Of a DNA stretch of 35,466 nt, positions 9,641 to 19,804 are shown piece by piece. The translations under genes were made by a program, and so were the position numbers. Position 1 is the stretch's first letter; every line of letters begins with the position of its first letter. The DNA comes from Chara braunii (taxonomy: Eukaryota > Streptophyta > Charophyceae > Charales > Characeae), in NCBI GenBank assembly GCA_003427395.1, contig BFEA01000050.1, forward strand, positions 566,958-602,423. The letters are read 5' to 3'. Under the pieces are notes generated by a model. That model was not told the origin of the DNA and did not search any database. It worked only from the letters and a program-made list of their open reading frames with translations.

Positions 9641-11523
9641 CTCGCTGCGCCCACTTCCGAGGTCCTCAGCGACCAGCGGGGAGTAGTTGCTGAGTTAACT
9701 GTCTTTCCGCACTACAGAGCGAGGGTCAAACACTCCTCCCTCAGCACACCGATTTTAGGGAGATAGTTAACGATTTAAAAATGTTCAATTATGATCTACA
9801 GATCCAACACACAGTTTAAAAACGACATAGAGGTCGAACCTCCGAAGATATTAGATCTGGCTCCTGATTACTGAGCTCCACAAATAAGTATATCCCAAAT
9901 TCCCGAATTCAACAATTGTCAACGACTGCAGTGCGTTTATATGACCAACGGGGATCTCAATCATGAACCCCCGCTGTTCGATAGTTTCAGGAACTTTAGC
10001 CTGTAAGGAATGACTGATCCCATATATGGCATTGGCAACCGGCCTGCCCCGCACAGGCCGGGGTTATACACTCAGTAATAAAGCGAAACTTTCTCAACCA
10101 AGAGGGCAGCCTGCCAATGAAACTCGACCAAGGGAAAGGTTGAAGATGTCCAGTAGCTTGCGGATACGCCCTCAATTCACCCACTTAAGAGGTTCTCGAT
10201 GCCAGGCAGGCATCAAAGGCAGACAACCTGCCACACCTCTTCCTGGAAATACTTCGGGGTAAGATCTCACCGTTGACTTGGGTGCTCAGATTTCGAAGTA
10301 TATTTAATAATTTTCTCAAGTGTGCAGTTTGCAGATCTGGTCTGAAATCTCCCCTCCAGTCTCAAATGGGGATTCAGTTTGAAAAAAAAAATAAAAAAAT
10401 TAAGATCAGAGTTTCGTAGTCTGTGGTTTCCAGGATGCTCGTTTATAGATTCACGTTTCCCCAGATATCTGAACGCCCCTCACACTTTTCAAAAGCAGTT
10501 CCCTCTCTCTCTCAGTTTGCCAGAGTGTAGCTCGTCAAGTCTCAATCGAAGTGGTTCAACGAACATCTCTCTCTCTTTAGGAAGCAACAAGCTCGGCGAA
10601 TTCAGTTTCAAGACGCGCAGGTCATCTAATTACTGATCTTTCCTCAGGCCATTTCGGAGAATTAAACGATCGTTCGCTTCCGGGGTTATCCGCGCACCCG
10701 ACTTTCATATTCTGATTTCCCCGGAAATAACACTGATCTCGTGACATGCAGTGCGAACAGGGCTCAATGATCGAGTCGGGGTCCTCACTTAATTTCAGGA
10801 TGATCATCGCACTTCGACCTTGAAACTTTCATGCAGGTGGGGCATCACGCCGACTCAATCCTCGACGGGCAGCCCACCTGATCACTGACAACACTGACTA
10901 CACTTAAATCCCTGTGTAAGCACCGTAGTCGTAGATTGGGAGCGCGAGCGAGGGAGTTGATTGTAACCTAACAAGTTCCTAAAATGCAGTGTACTCAAGA
11001 CGTGACTCCTTTCGGCATACTACAGCGAGACTCTCTCGCGCATTGACACGCCTCTCGATAGCGAGCGTTGATCCCGTCGTTGCAAACTCAATCTTCTTGT
11101 TGAACTTCGGTTGAGGGATCAAGCATTTGCGAATGGACTTACAGGTGAATGTTGATTATGGTCCTAGGGTCGGCTCAAAGTTAATTGCACCGAATAACTG
11201 TCGTTTTCTCCAGCAAAAGACAGATAACCTCCTCACAGTTCATTCGCTCAATCCCATATTCTTGGGGTACACAATCCTCACGTTGATTCGCAGCCGCTAG
11301 CATCTCACGGGAAGCGGTGGCCGAACTTTGTCCACTCGCGCCAGCCAGGCCGCATGATCAGGTCGCTCGCGTTTGCCCTTCCCTGAGACTCATGCTCTAG
11401 TGCTCAGTTCACCGTGCACACTTTCTCCGTCCGAAGTGTTCGCAATCTTGCACTTTCAGTCTTCGTCCTCTTCTCTAGTGTCAACACTCTGGCTCCCCAA
11501 TCACTTCATATACCTGGGGGCGC
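9641..11523. other. Unrecognised sequence inside the LTR-bracketed region
   Basis: This is where a minus-strand Ty3/gypsy element should carry gag, protease and the first half of RT, but I recognise none of them on either strand. Frames are short and without motifs. There is a small inverted repeat around 10040-10063 (CCGGCCTG...CAGGCCGG) and several TCTC runs near 10500-10575. The stretch may be heavily decayed gag, a foreign insertion or captured host DNA. Confidence 0.35.
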
Positions 11524-11979
11524 ATGTCCCTAGGGGCTGCGAATCCCAGGCAAGCTCAGATCCCTCCTCCTTCCGAATGTCCTCACTTCTGCTGGCCCTG
11601 CCTCATCCGACTCCACGTCTCCTCTCTTCCCTTCAATCGGGTTGTTCTCGTGGTTGAGCGTAGGCTGAGTACTTGTAAGTCACTTCCCCCTTCTCCTTCA
11701 CTGATCACCAGCTTTCTGCCCGTGCGCGCAGTATCAAGAAGGCAATCGCATCGAGCACGTCGTGCATACCATCCCTGGCCAACCGTCTCGTCTCCCGCTT
11801 GTCCTCCAGCTAGCCCTGACGCATACACGTCGCTGAGTCAACCGTGGTCTGTTGCAGAGACGTGGGCTGCGTACACCTTGCATGCCACGACATAGCCTAT
11901 CTACAATCCTGCTGGTGACATCAACAGCTTCCCAAAGTACGAGCAGATCTCGGCCAATGCCGTTCGCCTCAAGCACCAG
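11524..11979 (+). other. Exon-like plus-strand stretch with splice-like sites; gene not recognised
   Basis: A 123-codon open frame ends in TAG at about 11893-11895. The same frame then reads PIYNPAGDINSF and continues without a stop to KHQ at 11979, followed by GTATGT, a good match to a 5' splice site. Further up, GTAAGT near 11673 and a pyrimidine tract ending CGCGCAG near 11730 could mark a short intron. The peptide after the stop has a more protein-like composition than the surrounding shadow frames, but I do not recognise the family. It lies just outside the inner edge of the LTR-like repeat. It may be a captured host-gene fragment or coincidence. Confidence 0.2.
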
Positions 11980-12046
11980 GTATGTCTCACGCTTCACTCA
12001 CAACCACGATCCCCCACACAGATGCCAAGGACCACCATGCGCCCCA

Positions 12047-12581
12047 TCCAGCAACGCGCAGGCCAGCTTGGCTATGGCTGCCAGCTTCTTCCCTGCTCGC
12101 CCGTGAGCGCGTAGGCACTCGCTCCAGCAGCTGGCGCAGCAGCGCTTGCGCATAAGCAGCGAGTGCCCGAATGTCCAGCCTGCAGCCAGCCCATTTCCTT
12201 TATGGAATGAGGCTGCCAGTCGTGGGCTGCCTGGCTGGCCTGGGCCTCCCCGCGGAATCTTCTGGTAGGCCCCAAATGGCTGAGCCCCTGTCCCAGGGAA
12301 TCTTCCACAGGGCCTGGGGTGGTTATCCGTGTCCAACTGCCAGCAGCCTGTTTCAGTTCATGCACCGTGTCTGGCCCAGGGCCTGCATCGAGACATATGG
12401 AAAGGCAGGCAGGGCCTGGGCTCACTCAACCAACTGGCGCTGCGCAACTGCCTGAATTTCCCAGCTGCGTCAAAACCCAAAATAGGCCTCTCGTCACTTG
12501 TCAGGCCCGCCTTCACTTAGGGCGGCCGTTCTTGCTGAAACAGGGCCCAGTAGGGCTTACCGAGGCCTTGAGCCTCGCATT
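12047..12581 (-). repeat. LTR-like repeat, upstream (5') copy
   Basis: Direct-repeat partner of 6516-7102. On the minus strand it begins TGCGAGGCTCAAGG at 12581 and ends near GTTGCTGGA at 12047. Downstream on that strand the sequence TGGTGGTCCTTGG, about 10 bp away, could be a primer-binding site, but I cannot assign a tRNA to it. It abuts a truncated LINE on its outer side, so one of the two inserted next to or into the other. Confidence 0.65.
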
Positions 12582-12599
12582 AAACATATAAGTTTTTTT

Positions 12600-13630
12600 T
12601 CAAATCTTAAGCAAAGGACAGCAGAATTTGTTTCATTGCCATGGCAGATTGTCCATCTCTTGATTGGATTATTAATCGGTCCACTTTAAAACAAAGAGGT
12701 CTTGCATTACCATGCTGCAAATCATGCCTTTCTGCATTTCCCAGCAGAAGACATGAAGAGACCATTGAGCATATTCCCATGCAATGCCCAGGGTCAGTTC
12801 TGTGATGGAGACAATGGGCTTGTATATGGAGAAATTCGACAGGTCTGGAATGGCCCTGAGATTGGCGAGCCATCTTGTTAGGATACTGGGACCCTACTTG
12901 TTCTCAAATGTCTCCCTTCCAACATAACCTTTTTGAACTAGGCCGCAAGGCAATCTTATGGTCTCTTTGGTACGAACGTTGTTTTTATGAAAGGGAAAAT
13001 GTCAATATGGAGGGTTCAGAAATGACAATTTGTTCAAACAGAAATTTAGGCCCACTGGGCGGTCATCAAAACTAAATCAAGTAATGTTCATCAGAAAAAC
13101 GATATTCGGCAAATTCTGGAGGAGTTTGCTTTGGACTGGCTGGGGAGTTCTGGGGGGGGGTGGCCTGAAATGGCCAAGGGAGGACGGGCCAGAGGCTCCC
13201 CTCAAAAGGGACTTCCATCTCGTCTTTTGGGGTTGGTTCAAGCTTCTTCCAGGAGCATGTCTCAGAGCTGCAGTTCTCTTTTCTGATTCTTTTCCCCCTT
13301 CTGAGCTTGCCCTTGCTGAGGTTCACTGTTTTGGGGTGGGGCGAGGGGTGACTGTCTTTTATTTCAAAAAACTTCAGGGAAGGGGCAGATTAGCTTGGTT
13401 GAATGGTACCATCTGGCAGCTGAAACAGGCTGAAGCGGCATACTCTTTCCAACACAAATTTTCATATGCAATTGTTCTGAAATGATGGTCAAAGGGGATG
13501 CTGGACCCGGCTTCCGGCAGGTGCAGCTCTCCACCAATGGAATGGAGCCACAGGTGAAGCAGACAGGTGTGTATGCTCTTATCATCATGCCTGGCTGTGT
13601 TGATTGGTGTTTTTTTCTCTTAAAAAAAAA
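12600..13630 (+). mobile_element. 5'-truncated LINE 3' end (plus strand)
   Basis: In shifting frames the stretch matches the C-terminal part of the long LINE at 21.3-22.9 kb. A WQIVH stretch is followed by a CCxxC-like block and ETIEHIPMQCP (the zf-RVT-like region, ETIEHIFMQCP in the long copy). GRKAILWSLWYER follows (GRRAVIWAIWVRR there), then DWLGSSG and the C-terminal FSDSFPPSELAL. A 3' untranslated part, the conserved tail block (13495-13549), a hairpin (13561-13599) and a short poly(A) at 13622-13630 finish it. Stops and frameshifts are frequent. The 5' truncation is typical of target-primed reverse transcription. Confidence 0.85.
13495..13599 (+). repeat. LINE 3' tail block with conserved-loop hairpin
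   Basis: The block GGATGCTGGACCCGGCTTCC and its continuation to GGAGCC at 13549 is the plus-strand version of the shared tail. About 12 bp later a hairpin (13561-13599) pairs ACAGGTGTG with CATGCCTGGCTGT-type sequence around the loop TGCTCTTATCA. This is the one hairpin-form tail in the window clearly attached to LINE coding sequence on the plus strand. Confidence 0.65.
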
Positions 13631-13760
13631 GAAAAGGAACTAATTAAGGAATTTAATTAGGAAATTTATTAAGAAATTAACGAGGAATTAAATAGGAATT
13701 TCAAGATTGAAAATTACAATGAAAGACTTTCAGAAATTAATGGCATAAATGACAGTGAAA

Positions 13761-14040
13761 GCCTGCCAATCAGCAAGCTCGCCACTCAGCACCACCAATC
13801 AGCGGGCCCACCAAACAGTGCGGCTGCGAATCAGCAAGCCCAGCAATGAGCAAAGCCACCAATCCGCAAAGCCGCCAATCCGCAAGCCCGCCCAACAGCA
13901 TGCCTACCAATCAGCAAGCGCGCCCAATAGCGCGGCTACCAGTCACTGGCAATCAGCAAGCCCGCCCATCAGCAAGCCCATCCATAAGCAAGCCCGTCCA
14001 TAAGCAAGCCCGCCCATCAGCAAGCCCGCCAATTAGCAAA
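13761..14040 (+). repeat. Minisatellite, ~15-16-bp unit
   Basis: Some 15-18 imperfect units of the form AATCAGCAAGCCCGCC run without a gap, with variants such as AATCCGCAAAGCCGCC and CATAAGCAAGCCCGTC. The units at 13950-14040 are the most uniform and those at 13761-13850 the most diverged. Frames of 65 and 84 codons across it are repeat translations (Ser/Lys/Pro/Ala rich). An AT-rich stretch lies to the left (13631-13760), and a C/T-rich and then G/A-rich stretch to the right leads into the LINE. Confidence 0.8.
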
Positions 14041-14280
14041 TAAGTGGGAAAATGTAGAAATATTAGTGGTCATTTGTATTAGAGATGAAGAAAGTAGAAA
14101 AGTAGAGAAAAGAACGTGAGACATACTCCCTCCCCTTCTGATTTCTAATACCACCCCCTTCACCCTTAACTCTTCCCCTACACCTACTGCCCATACATTC
14201 CCCCTACCTCTAATTCACTCCCCTCCCACACCCGTCTCTCTTCCACTTTGTCCCATCATAATCCCACTTCTCCTGTTGCA

Positions 14281-15497
14281 GCCCCAGAAAGAGGAGAGGG
14301 GAGCGCAGAGCTTCAGACAGTGAAAAAGAGACGAGAAATGGATGAAGGGAGTAGGCAGAGAAAGAGGAGAGAGGAGGAAGAGAAAGGAGAAGAGAAGAGA
14401 ATGAAGTAGGAGGAGAAAGAAGTAGGAGATAAAGAGAATCGTCAGTCTTCCTCCTCAGAGACTGATGCCAAGTCAGCATCATCATCGCAGCAGACCCAAA
14501 ATGGTGTGTCTACAGCAGGGCCAAAATCACCTCAACGGTTGAGAGACACATTGCAAGACAAAACTCTCAGCATCATGCGCCCGCCCGTTGGTCCACCCGG
14601 TTCGCCGCCAGAGGAACTAAAAGTTCCTTTGAGGAATCTATCCTCAGCGCGGGCCTATTTTCTCTCCCTCTTTATCCTGTCTTCTGAACAACAGGTCATT
14701 GACCAAAGGGGAAGAAAAACACTAATGAAAATTTACCCCACTGTAAATTGGCAAACAGAGATGCAATTTATACAAAGCATGCCAGCAATTGGGTTTTCCA
14801 CAGAGACAGTGGGGGTAGATCGATGAGTGATAAGACTAAATGGATATGCAAGCGCTTAGAGTCAATGAAGGACGGACTGGAAGCAGTGGTTGATTTCATT
14901 CTCATTCAACCGGTCCCGTCGACTGTTTTCATCATTCTTTGCATGTTTGACCAGGATAAACGACAGATGGATGGATGGAAAAAGTTGTGGTGGGATAGGT
15001 CTGTGGTTAGAATCTACCCCTGGTTACCTAAAAGGGTAGGGTCGGAGAAAATAAGGGAGCAGTTGATGAGGGACTTCTATTGGGTGGAACAAGCTGCATT
15101 TATCCACGATTTTAGAGAACAGTTCAAAATCGTGGATTTCATTGATCCCTTGCCCATGCATGTTGCTAAGAGAGATGATTACCTCATGATAGCGTTGGAT
15201 CTACCAAAAGAGCAGCTGTTCACAATGGATGATATCATTCCCTTTAAGATGGGGGGAAGGATTAACTACATACACACAACCCATAAGTTTCGGCCGTGGT
15301 GTTTTAAATGCCGAGCATACGGTCATCTTAGCATGGAGTTCGCCTGCCCACAGCATCCACAACATGCTATCCCTCATAAGCAGATTCTGAAACGGGACCC
15401 ACGGAGACCTCATCGATGGTTTCCAGCAGTACCAGGGCATGAGGGTTGGGTATATAATGAGGATCACAATCAGGTTGGACAGCCAATAGGGTGGTGA
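14281..15497 (+). pseudogene. LINE ORF1 (nucleic-acid-binding protein with CCHC knuckle)
   Basis: The first part (14281-14826) is Ser/Gln/Pro-rich after a purine-rich leader, then enters a KxYPTVNW stretch. A frameshift near 14760-14830 leads to 14748-15497, which contains an RNA-binding-like region (VDFILIQPVPSTVFIILC, then DRSVVRIYPWL) and a knuckle CFKCRAYGHLSMEFACP at 15300-15347. The spacing is C-x2-C-x4-H-x6-C, two residues longer than the usual CX2CX4HX4C, so it may already be damaged. Such ORF1 proteins coat LINE RNA in a ribonucleoprotein. The DUF4283-like assignment of the upstream part is inferred from order, not seen directly. Confidence 0.65.
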
Positions 15498-15559
15498 TGG
15501 GAGGGGAGAGGTGATCCTCGCAAAATCACCATGCCCACCTGCGGATTGGCTACCCCCTC

Positions 15560-15745
15560 AATCCTCCCCAATGCAGCAACAGTTGCATCACGCTGCCCAG
15601 GTTCGAGGAGGAAGAGGGGGATAGTCCCAACAATCCCAACAAGCCCAAAGGCCCCAACTGTCCGTACCGACCCAACAGACCCAACAGAACCAACAGACCC
15701 AACAACCACAACAGTCCCAATAGTCCCAACCACTCCTAAAGTCCA
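15560..15745 (+). repeat. CAACA-rich (Gln/Pro-coding) low-complexity segment after the knuckle
   Basis: Repeated CCCAACAGA/CAACAGTCCC words run through this stretch. In the frame continuing from ORF1 it reads QQSQQAQRPQ and QQTQQNQQTQQ, so it looks like a Gln-rich linker expanded by repeat slippage. In the next frame it reads as Pro-Thr repeats, which is the shadow. Confidence 0.6.
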
Positions 15746-15859
15746 AGACAACCGGAAATGCTGGGACAACAGAGGCGTTAGGGGCAGCTGGGTCCTCGGG
15801 AACGAGAGGAATAATTCGGCAGAACTCACCCAGTACCTCTCCTGAGGAGGAGCAGAACA

Positions 15860-17870
15860 AACAAGAGAATGGAAATCTAAGATCTTACGGTCCCTCCCCA
15901 GCTGCGTATATGCCTAAGACTAGTCAGTCGAAGTGGAGGGTGGAGAAGCAGAAACTTCCCTTTTAGCCATCTCCCAATCCATCACCACAACCATTGCAAA
16001 TTGTGCAGCAGTCAGAGCAAAAGATTGGAACTGTTGATCCCTCTGTTACTGGGAAAAAAAAAGATACTTCACTAGAGAGGATTGTGGTTTGGACCAAATG
16101 GAGATAGATCTCCTCAAAGATGCTTTTGGAATTGAGCCGATGGAAGTTGAAAAGACTCCAGTTACCATTTCCCCACCGTGACTCTCATCGTTGCTTGCTG
16201 AAGGCAACAACACGGAAACTGCATTCACTCTGCATACATAATTAATCAAGTTGGCAGACTGGATTTTAACTAATTTTAAGATTAAATTTCTCATCTTCGA
16301 GGACGAGAAATGGTTGAGTATACACAGGCAGTTGATGCTCAAACTTACCAACAGTGACAGTTCGACGCTCGTGGTGCGGTACGAACCTCCACCAGGGACT
16401 GATTGGGTGGAGATCTGTAACATAATTTTTGGTATTATAACAACCCGGTTCAATTTCATCCTATTGGATGAAAGCTTTATATTGCTGTCATGCAAGCAGG
16501 GCAATTTGCAGTCGTGAGCTCGACATTCAATTTCGGTAAGAACAAATGAACGACAGGGACTGCGAAAACTCAAACAACTTGCGAGAAAGGGAGGGGAACG
16601 GGTGAAGGAAGATTTTTGTAAGAAACGTGGAGAAAAGTTAAAAGGGGTCGAATTGAGCACAAATACTATGAAATTCTTACCTGTACACAGGGGACAAGTT
16701 CAACTCACCTTTCCATCCTCCCTTTCACCCCCCTTCATCTTCTAAACTGGTTCAGAGTTCTTCGTTGGTGTTAGTGGCGTCCCTGCAAATGAACTGCCAA
16801 GTTCGTTACCCACACCCGCTGGACTCAAGTGTCATAGGTAACAGGAGCTTGTCTCTGGTTCCCATGGATCAAGCAGAAGTGGAAAAGTCAACGGATGTGG
16901 ATATTTCAGTCATATCTGTTGGGGGTGGTCCGACTGAAAGTCAAGGAAATAAGAGGGAGAGTCAAGAATGCAAAGAAAGTACGGTAGTGGGCAGACTAGT
17001 ATGTCAGGGCACTGTGGACACACTAAGCTCAAGGGATATGTTGTTTCTTGAAAAACATTTGCGTCCCAAAAAACCTGAAAAGAAAAAAGGAATAAAAGAA
17101 CTTAGGGAAATAGTTTCTGAAGTAACGGGGGAACGCAAGTACCTTCTTCTCATGCACCAACAGGAAGACTCGGTGTTGACCCAAGAAACAGCTGGTGAAA
17201 AGGTTTACACTTTACAGTCCATTAATAAATGAGATGCAGTCTGGATAGCTAATTGATCTCACAGAGGACCTTCGCCCACTGAAAGAGAAGCAGGAAAAGG
17301 AAAGTTGGGAGACACAGTCCCTCATCCCACAGAGTCCCAAAGTTGACTGGTAAGCGCCAGAAACTACAACACTATCTAGTTACAAAACATGAGGAGTCCT
17401 CGCTATCAAAGACGGGGATTATGGTCCTTCCGGTGAGACAAAAAGAAGGAGCTTGGGAGGTGGGTCTTTTTGAACCACCCGGTGCTTTGTATGGGGAAGT
17501 GACGATGCAGGCAATTAAGTCATCCTTCTTATCTCTATTCACTCTCACAAGCGGGAATAGCTGGAGACTCACTAATTAAATCAGATATATTGAAATTTAT
17601 CAAAGATTTGTTTCCCTTGGGAGGAGTAGCGACACTAACCTTAACATCGGAAACGGGCAGAATTGCGGAAAGGGATGTGTATCTCAAGTACGAGATCTCG
17701 CTCCGCTGGTTTGGGTGTGAGAATCTGAAGGAGATTCAAATGCTGAAAATCAAACCAGACAAATTTTGGTCAGAATCGGATGTGAGCACACTCCTGCTCC
17801 GTCTCCTCAGACACGAAATTCTCAAGACGGGTGGTATTTTGGATGTAGGAAATTGGAAAGACCTGTGAAG
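15860..17870 (+). pseudogene. LINE spacer between ORF1 and endonuclease; broken open frames of unknown function
   Basis: Several plus-strand frames persist here: 16251-16517 (MADWILTNFKIKF..., ending before the spacer), 16765-17232 (155 codons, charged, with a Lys-rich RPKKPEKKKGIKEL stretch), 17343-17579 and 17590-17868 (with LKEIQMLKIKPDKFW). None matches a domain I know. Their order within the element suggests they are remnants of a long ORF1 C-terminus, an extra ORF, or the leader of ORF2. The minus-strand 204-codon frame at 16046-16660 looks like a shadow. The assignment to the LINE rests on position only. Confidence 0.4.
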
Positions 17871-17999
17871 ATGCTGCACCTATAAAAAACCATTCAATTC
17901 ACCTTCTTGCAGGGGTAACGAAGATATAAGAAAAGTTAAATGGGAGTGATTGATGCATGTATAACAAGTACAAAGAGTGAAAATTTCTGAGAAGAAATG

Positions 18000-18539
18000 C
18001 GGATTTCGATCTTAGATCCTTGAATATAAACGGATTTGCGTTGGCCAAATAAAATAAGAAACAAACGATACTTGAGCAACTCAAAGGAATAGATAGTAAG
18101 GAATTGTCTGGTGTCATATGTATTCAAGAAAGTCACCTAATGAACACAGATGCTCATAACTACTGTCATAAATTTTTTTGGCCGCATCAAACTTATAGAG
18201 CCTACACGCCCAATCCGGGTAGTGCAGGAGTAGCCATTTGGGTTCCTCCGGGCTCCAGAATAGAAGTGATTAACTGGGAAGCTGATTTAGACCAGGGAAG
18301 ATGGGTATACATTTTAGCGATGCTTGAGTTAGAAGTTGTCAGCATCTTATGTGTATATGGACCATATGAAGTTGACAACCGTCACGCGTTCTTTGAAAAC
18401 ATTTTCCCACACTTCCCGGTAGGAATCCCGATTATCATCGCAGGGGACTTTAATGTTGCTCCAGACCGTCATCAAGACAGGTGGCATATCCCTTTTCCCT
18501 GCCCTGCCTATATCGAGTCAGATGAAATACTGATAGTTA
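18000..18539 (+). pseudogene. LINE AP-endonuclease, N-terminal half
   Basis: The reading RSLNINGFALAK, then, in the open frame from 18104, GVICIQESHL, GSAGVAIWVP, GRWVYILAML, CVYGP and IIIAGDFNVAPD, is the exonuclease/endonuclease/phosphatase pattern: an N-rich start, QExH with the catalytic Glu and GDFN with Asp and Asn. This enzyme nicks chromosomal DNA to prime reverse transcription. Here Ser replaces the usual Thr in QETH. The domain stops at VNAM, where a foreign segment (18540-19056) interrupts it, and continues at 19057. Confidence 0.85.
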
Positions 18540-18825
18540 ATGCTATGTAACAGTTTGAACGCGCTGAATGCGCGTTCGCGTTCAAACGGGGGCGGGACGC
18601 GTTGAAACGCGTTGCGCGCCACGTGGTGCGATTTTTTCGAATGTGACCCGCCCGACGTGGTGAGCACATAGCAGACTACAAGTGGGGAGATTAATTCCTC
18701 AAAAAAAAAAAAAAAAAAATTATGGCAGTGTATATTTCCATGTTTTAGCGGTAGATTCATCCGATATTGGTCATCGGATCGATGGAAGTACCATGAGCTT
18801 GGCTTCACGGTTGGAGACTTACCTG

Positions 18826-18857
<32 letters not shown>

Positions 18858-18873
18858 CCACACACACACATAG

Positions 18874-18929
<56 letters not shown>

Positions 18930-19056
18930 ACACAAACACACACACACAAAAAAAAAGAAAAACAAAGAGTGTGGTAGTGTATATTTCCACATCTAGTGGA
19001 AGATGCATTCCCGCGGAACGCGCGTTCGATGAACGCGCGACTACACATGCTAATGT
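18540..19056. mobile_element. Insertion in the endonuclease, with ~9-bp target duplication and GAACGCG-rich ends
   Basis: The LINE reading frame stops at 18539 and resumes after 19056. The flanks carry near-identical words, ATGCTATGT (18540-18548) and ATGCTAATGT (19047-19056), which fit a 9-10-bp target duplication as made by Mutator-like elements. The left end has an 11-bp inverted repeat, GTTTGAACGCG...CGCGTTCAAAC (18553-18587). The right end has the palindrome GAACGCGCGTTC. Inside are two poly(A)-like runs, a CT/CA microsatellite and a repeated AGTGTATATTTCCA word (near 18727 and 18977). There is no coding capacity. The class is uncertain. Confidence 0.5.
18825..18950. repeat. (CT)n-(CA)n microsatellite
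   Basis: About 30 bp of CT repeats run into roughly 90 bp of CA repeats, with one TAGT interruption near 18871, then an A-rich run. It lies inside the 18540-19056 insertion. The minus-strand Cys-Val repeat frame (18518-19063) is an artefact of this microsatellite. Confidence 0.95.
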
Positions 19057-19747
19057 ATGTCACACCCTCAATCTTTTTGACTCATACAGAATGCTTAATC
19101 CCACAACAATAACATTTACCTATTATAAGAAAGGTCGGTCGGGTCATGCTACAAAATCTCGTATTGATCTTATCCTAGTGTCTCAAGAGTTGCAAGGGGC
19201 ATTGCAAGTTGCATAATTTTTTCCAAGAAGTCCCTACCCCAGGCTAGATCATGTGATGTATGTGGCTATTTTTTCGTTTAGAAAGAAACCTGATCAGGGG
19301 AGAGGATATTACAAATTCAACACGTCCCATTTACAAATAAATTGCCTTGTTAGTTATCTGCAGGAAGTGTGAAAATTCTGGAGAAACCACAGAGGTTTCA
19401 TCAATGATGATATAAGGTGGTTCAACAACGGCTTAGTGTTCTTAGGTCGTAAATGCAATGAATATTCTAAGATGTTGGCATTACAAAGGCATTCAAAGGA
19501 AACACAACTCCATAATAGATTACAAGAGATACGACAAATTGAAACAGAATCCGAAGATTGGGAAATATTACAAATATTGGCCAATGAAATTCAAGTTTTT
19601 GAAGACCAGTTACTGTCCAAAATGGAATATAGGTGGCAAGGAATGAGAATCAGGGGTAAACTTAAACACCACAATATGGAGGGAGCAATGGACGCACGCT
19701 TCTTTGCAATGGCTAAAGCAAGGAAGGAATTTTGGGAGACTTTATGA
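19057..19747 (+). pseudogene. LINE endonuclease C-terminal motifs and EN-RT linker
   Basis: After the insertion the endonuclease resumes with LFDSYRMLNP, FTYYKKGRSG, then SRIDLILVS, the SRxDxxxxS motif holding the catalytic Asp. LDHVMYVAIF follows, the (S)DH motif with the catalytic His. A stop at about 19214 separates the two. A linker then runs from 19340 to 19747 (the 103-codon frame 19436-19747) and is rich in charged helix-like residues. The usual PGPDG block between linker and RT is not visible, and only ~55 bp separate them, so a deletion near 19790 is likely. Confidence 0.75.
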
Positions 19748-19804
19748 AACTTCATTTCACAAGACTTTATGGAGTACTACTAAGAGGTCTGAAATTCCAG
19801 GGAA

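Larger units (their letters stand above)
6516..12581 (-). mobile_element. Candidate Ty3/gypsy chromovirus bracketed by LTR-like direct repeats
   Basis: Two direct repeats (6516-7102 and 12047-12581) of the same family flank 4.9 kb. On the minus strand the inner region ends with a chromovirus pol pseudogene whose chromodomain stops about 70 bp before the 3' repeat, the expected order for this class. Just before the 3' repeat the minus strand has a purine-rich run (GGAGGAGGGAA) like a polypurine tract, and both repeats start TGCGAGGC, so the 5' LTR end is convincing. The other LTR end is less clear, and no target-site duplication or gag was recognised. The element may be a mosaic, with 9641-12046 of other origin. 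Confidence 0.6.

Noticed and set aside
13761-14040. CRISPR array
   Set aside because: Units are short, contiguous and imperfect, with no unique spacers, and the context is a eukaryotic nuclear genome.
14210-14485. 91-codon minus-strand Leu/Ser-rich frame
   Set aside because: It is the antisense of the purine-rich leader of the LINE ORF1.
16046-16660. 204-codon minus-strand open frame as a gene
   Set aside because: It lies antisense within the LINE spacer, has no motif, and the plus strand has protein-like frames over the same bases.
18518-19063. 181-codon minus-strand open frame
   Set aside because: The Cys-Val repeat is the translation of the CA microsatellite, and the rest crosses the insertion boundary into LINE sequence on the wrong strand.
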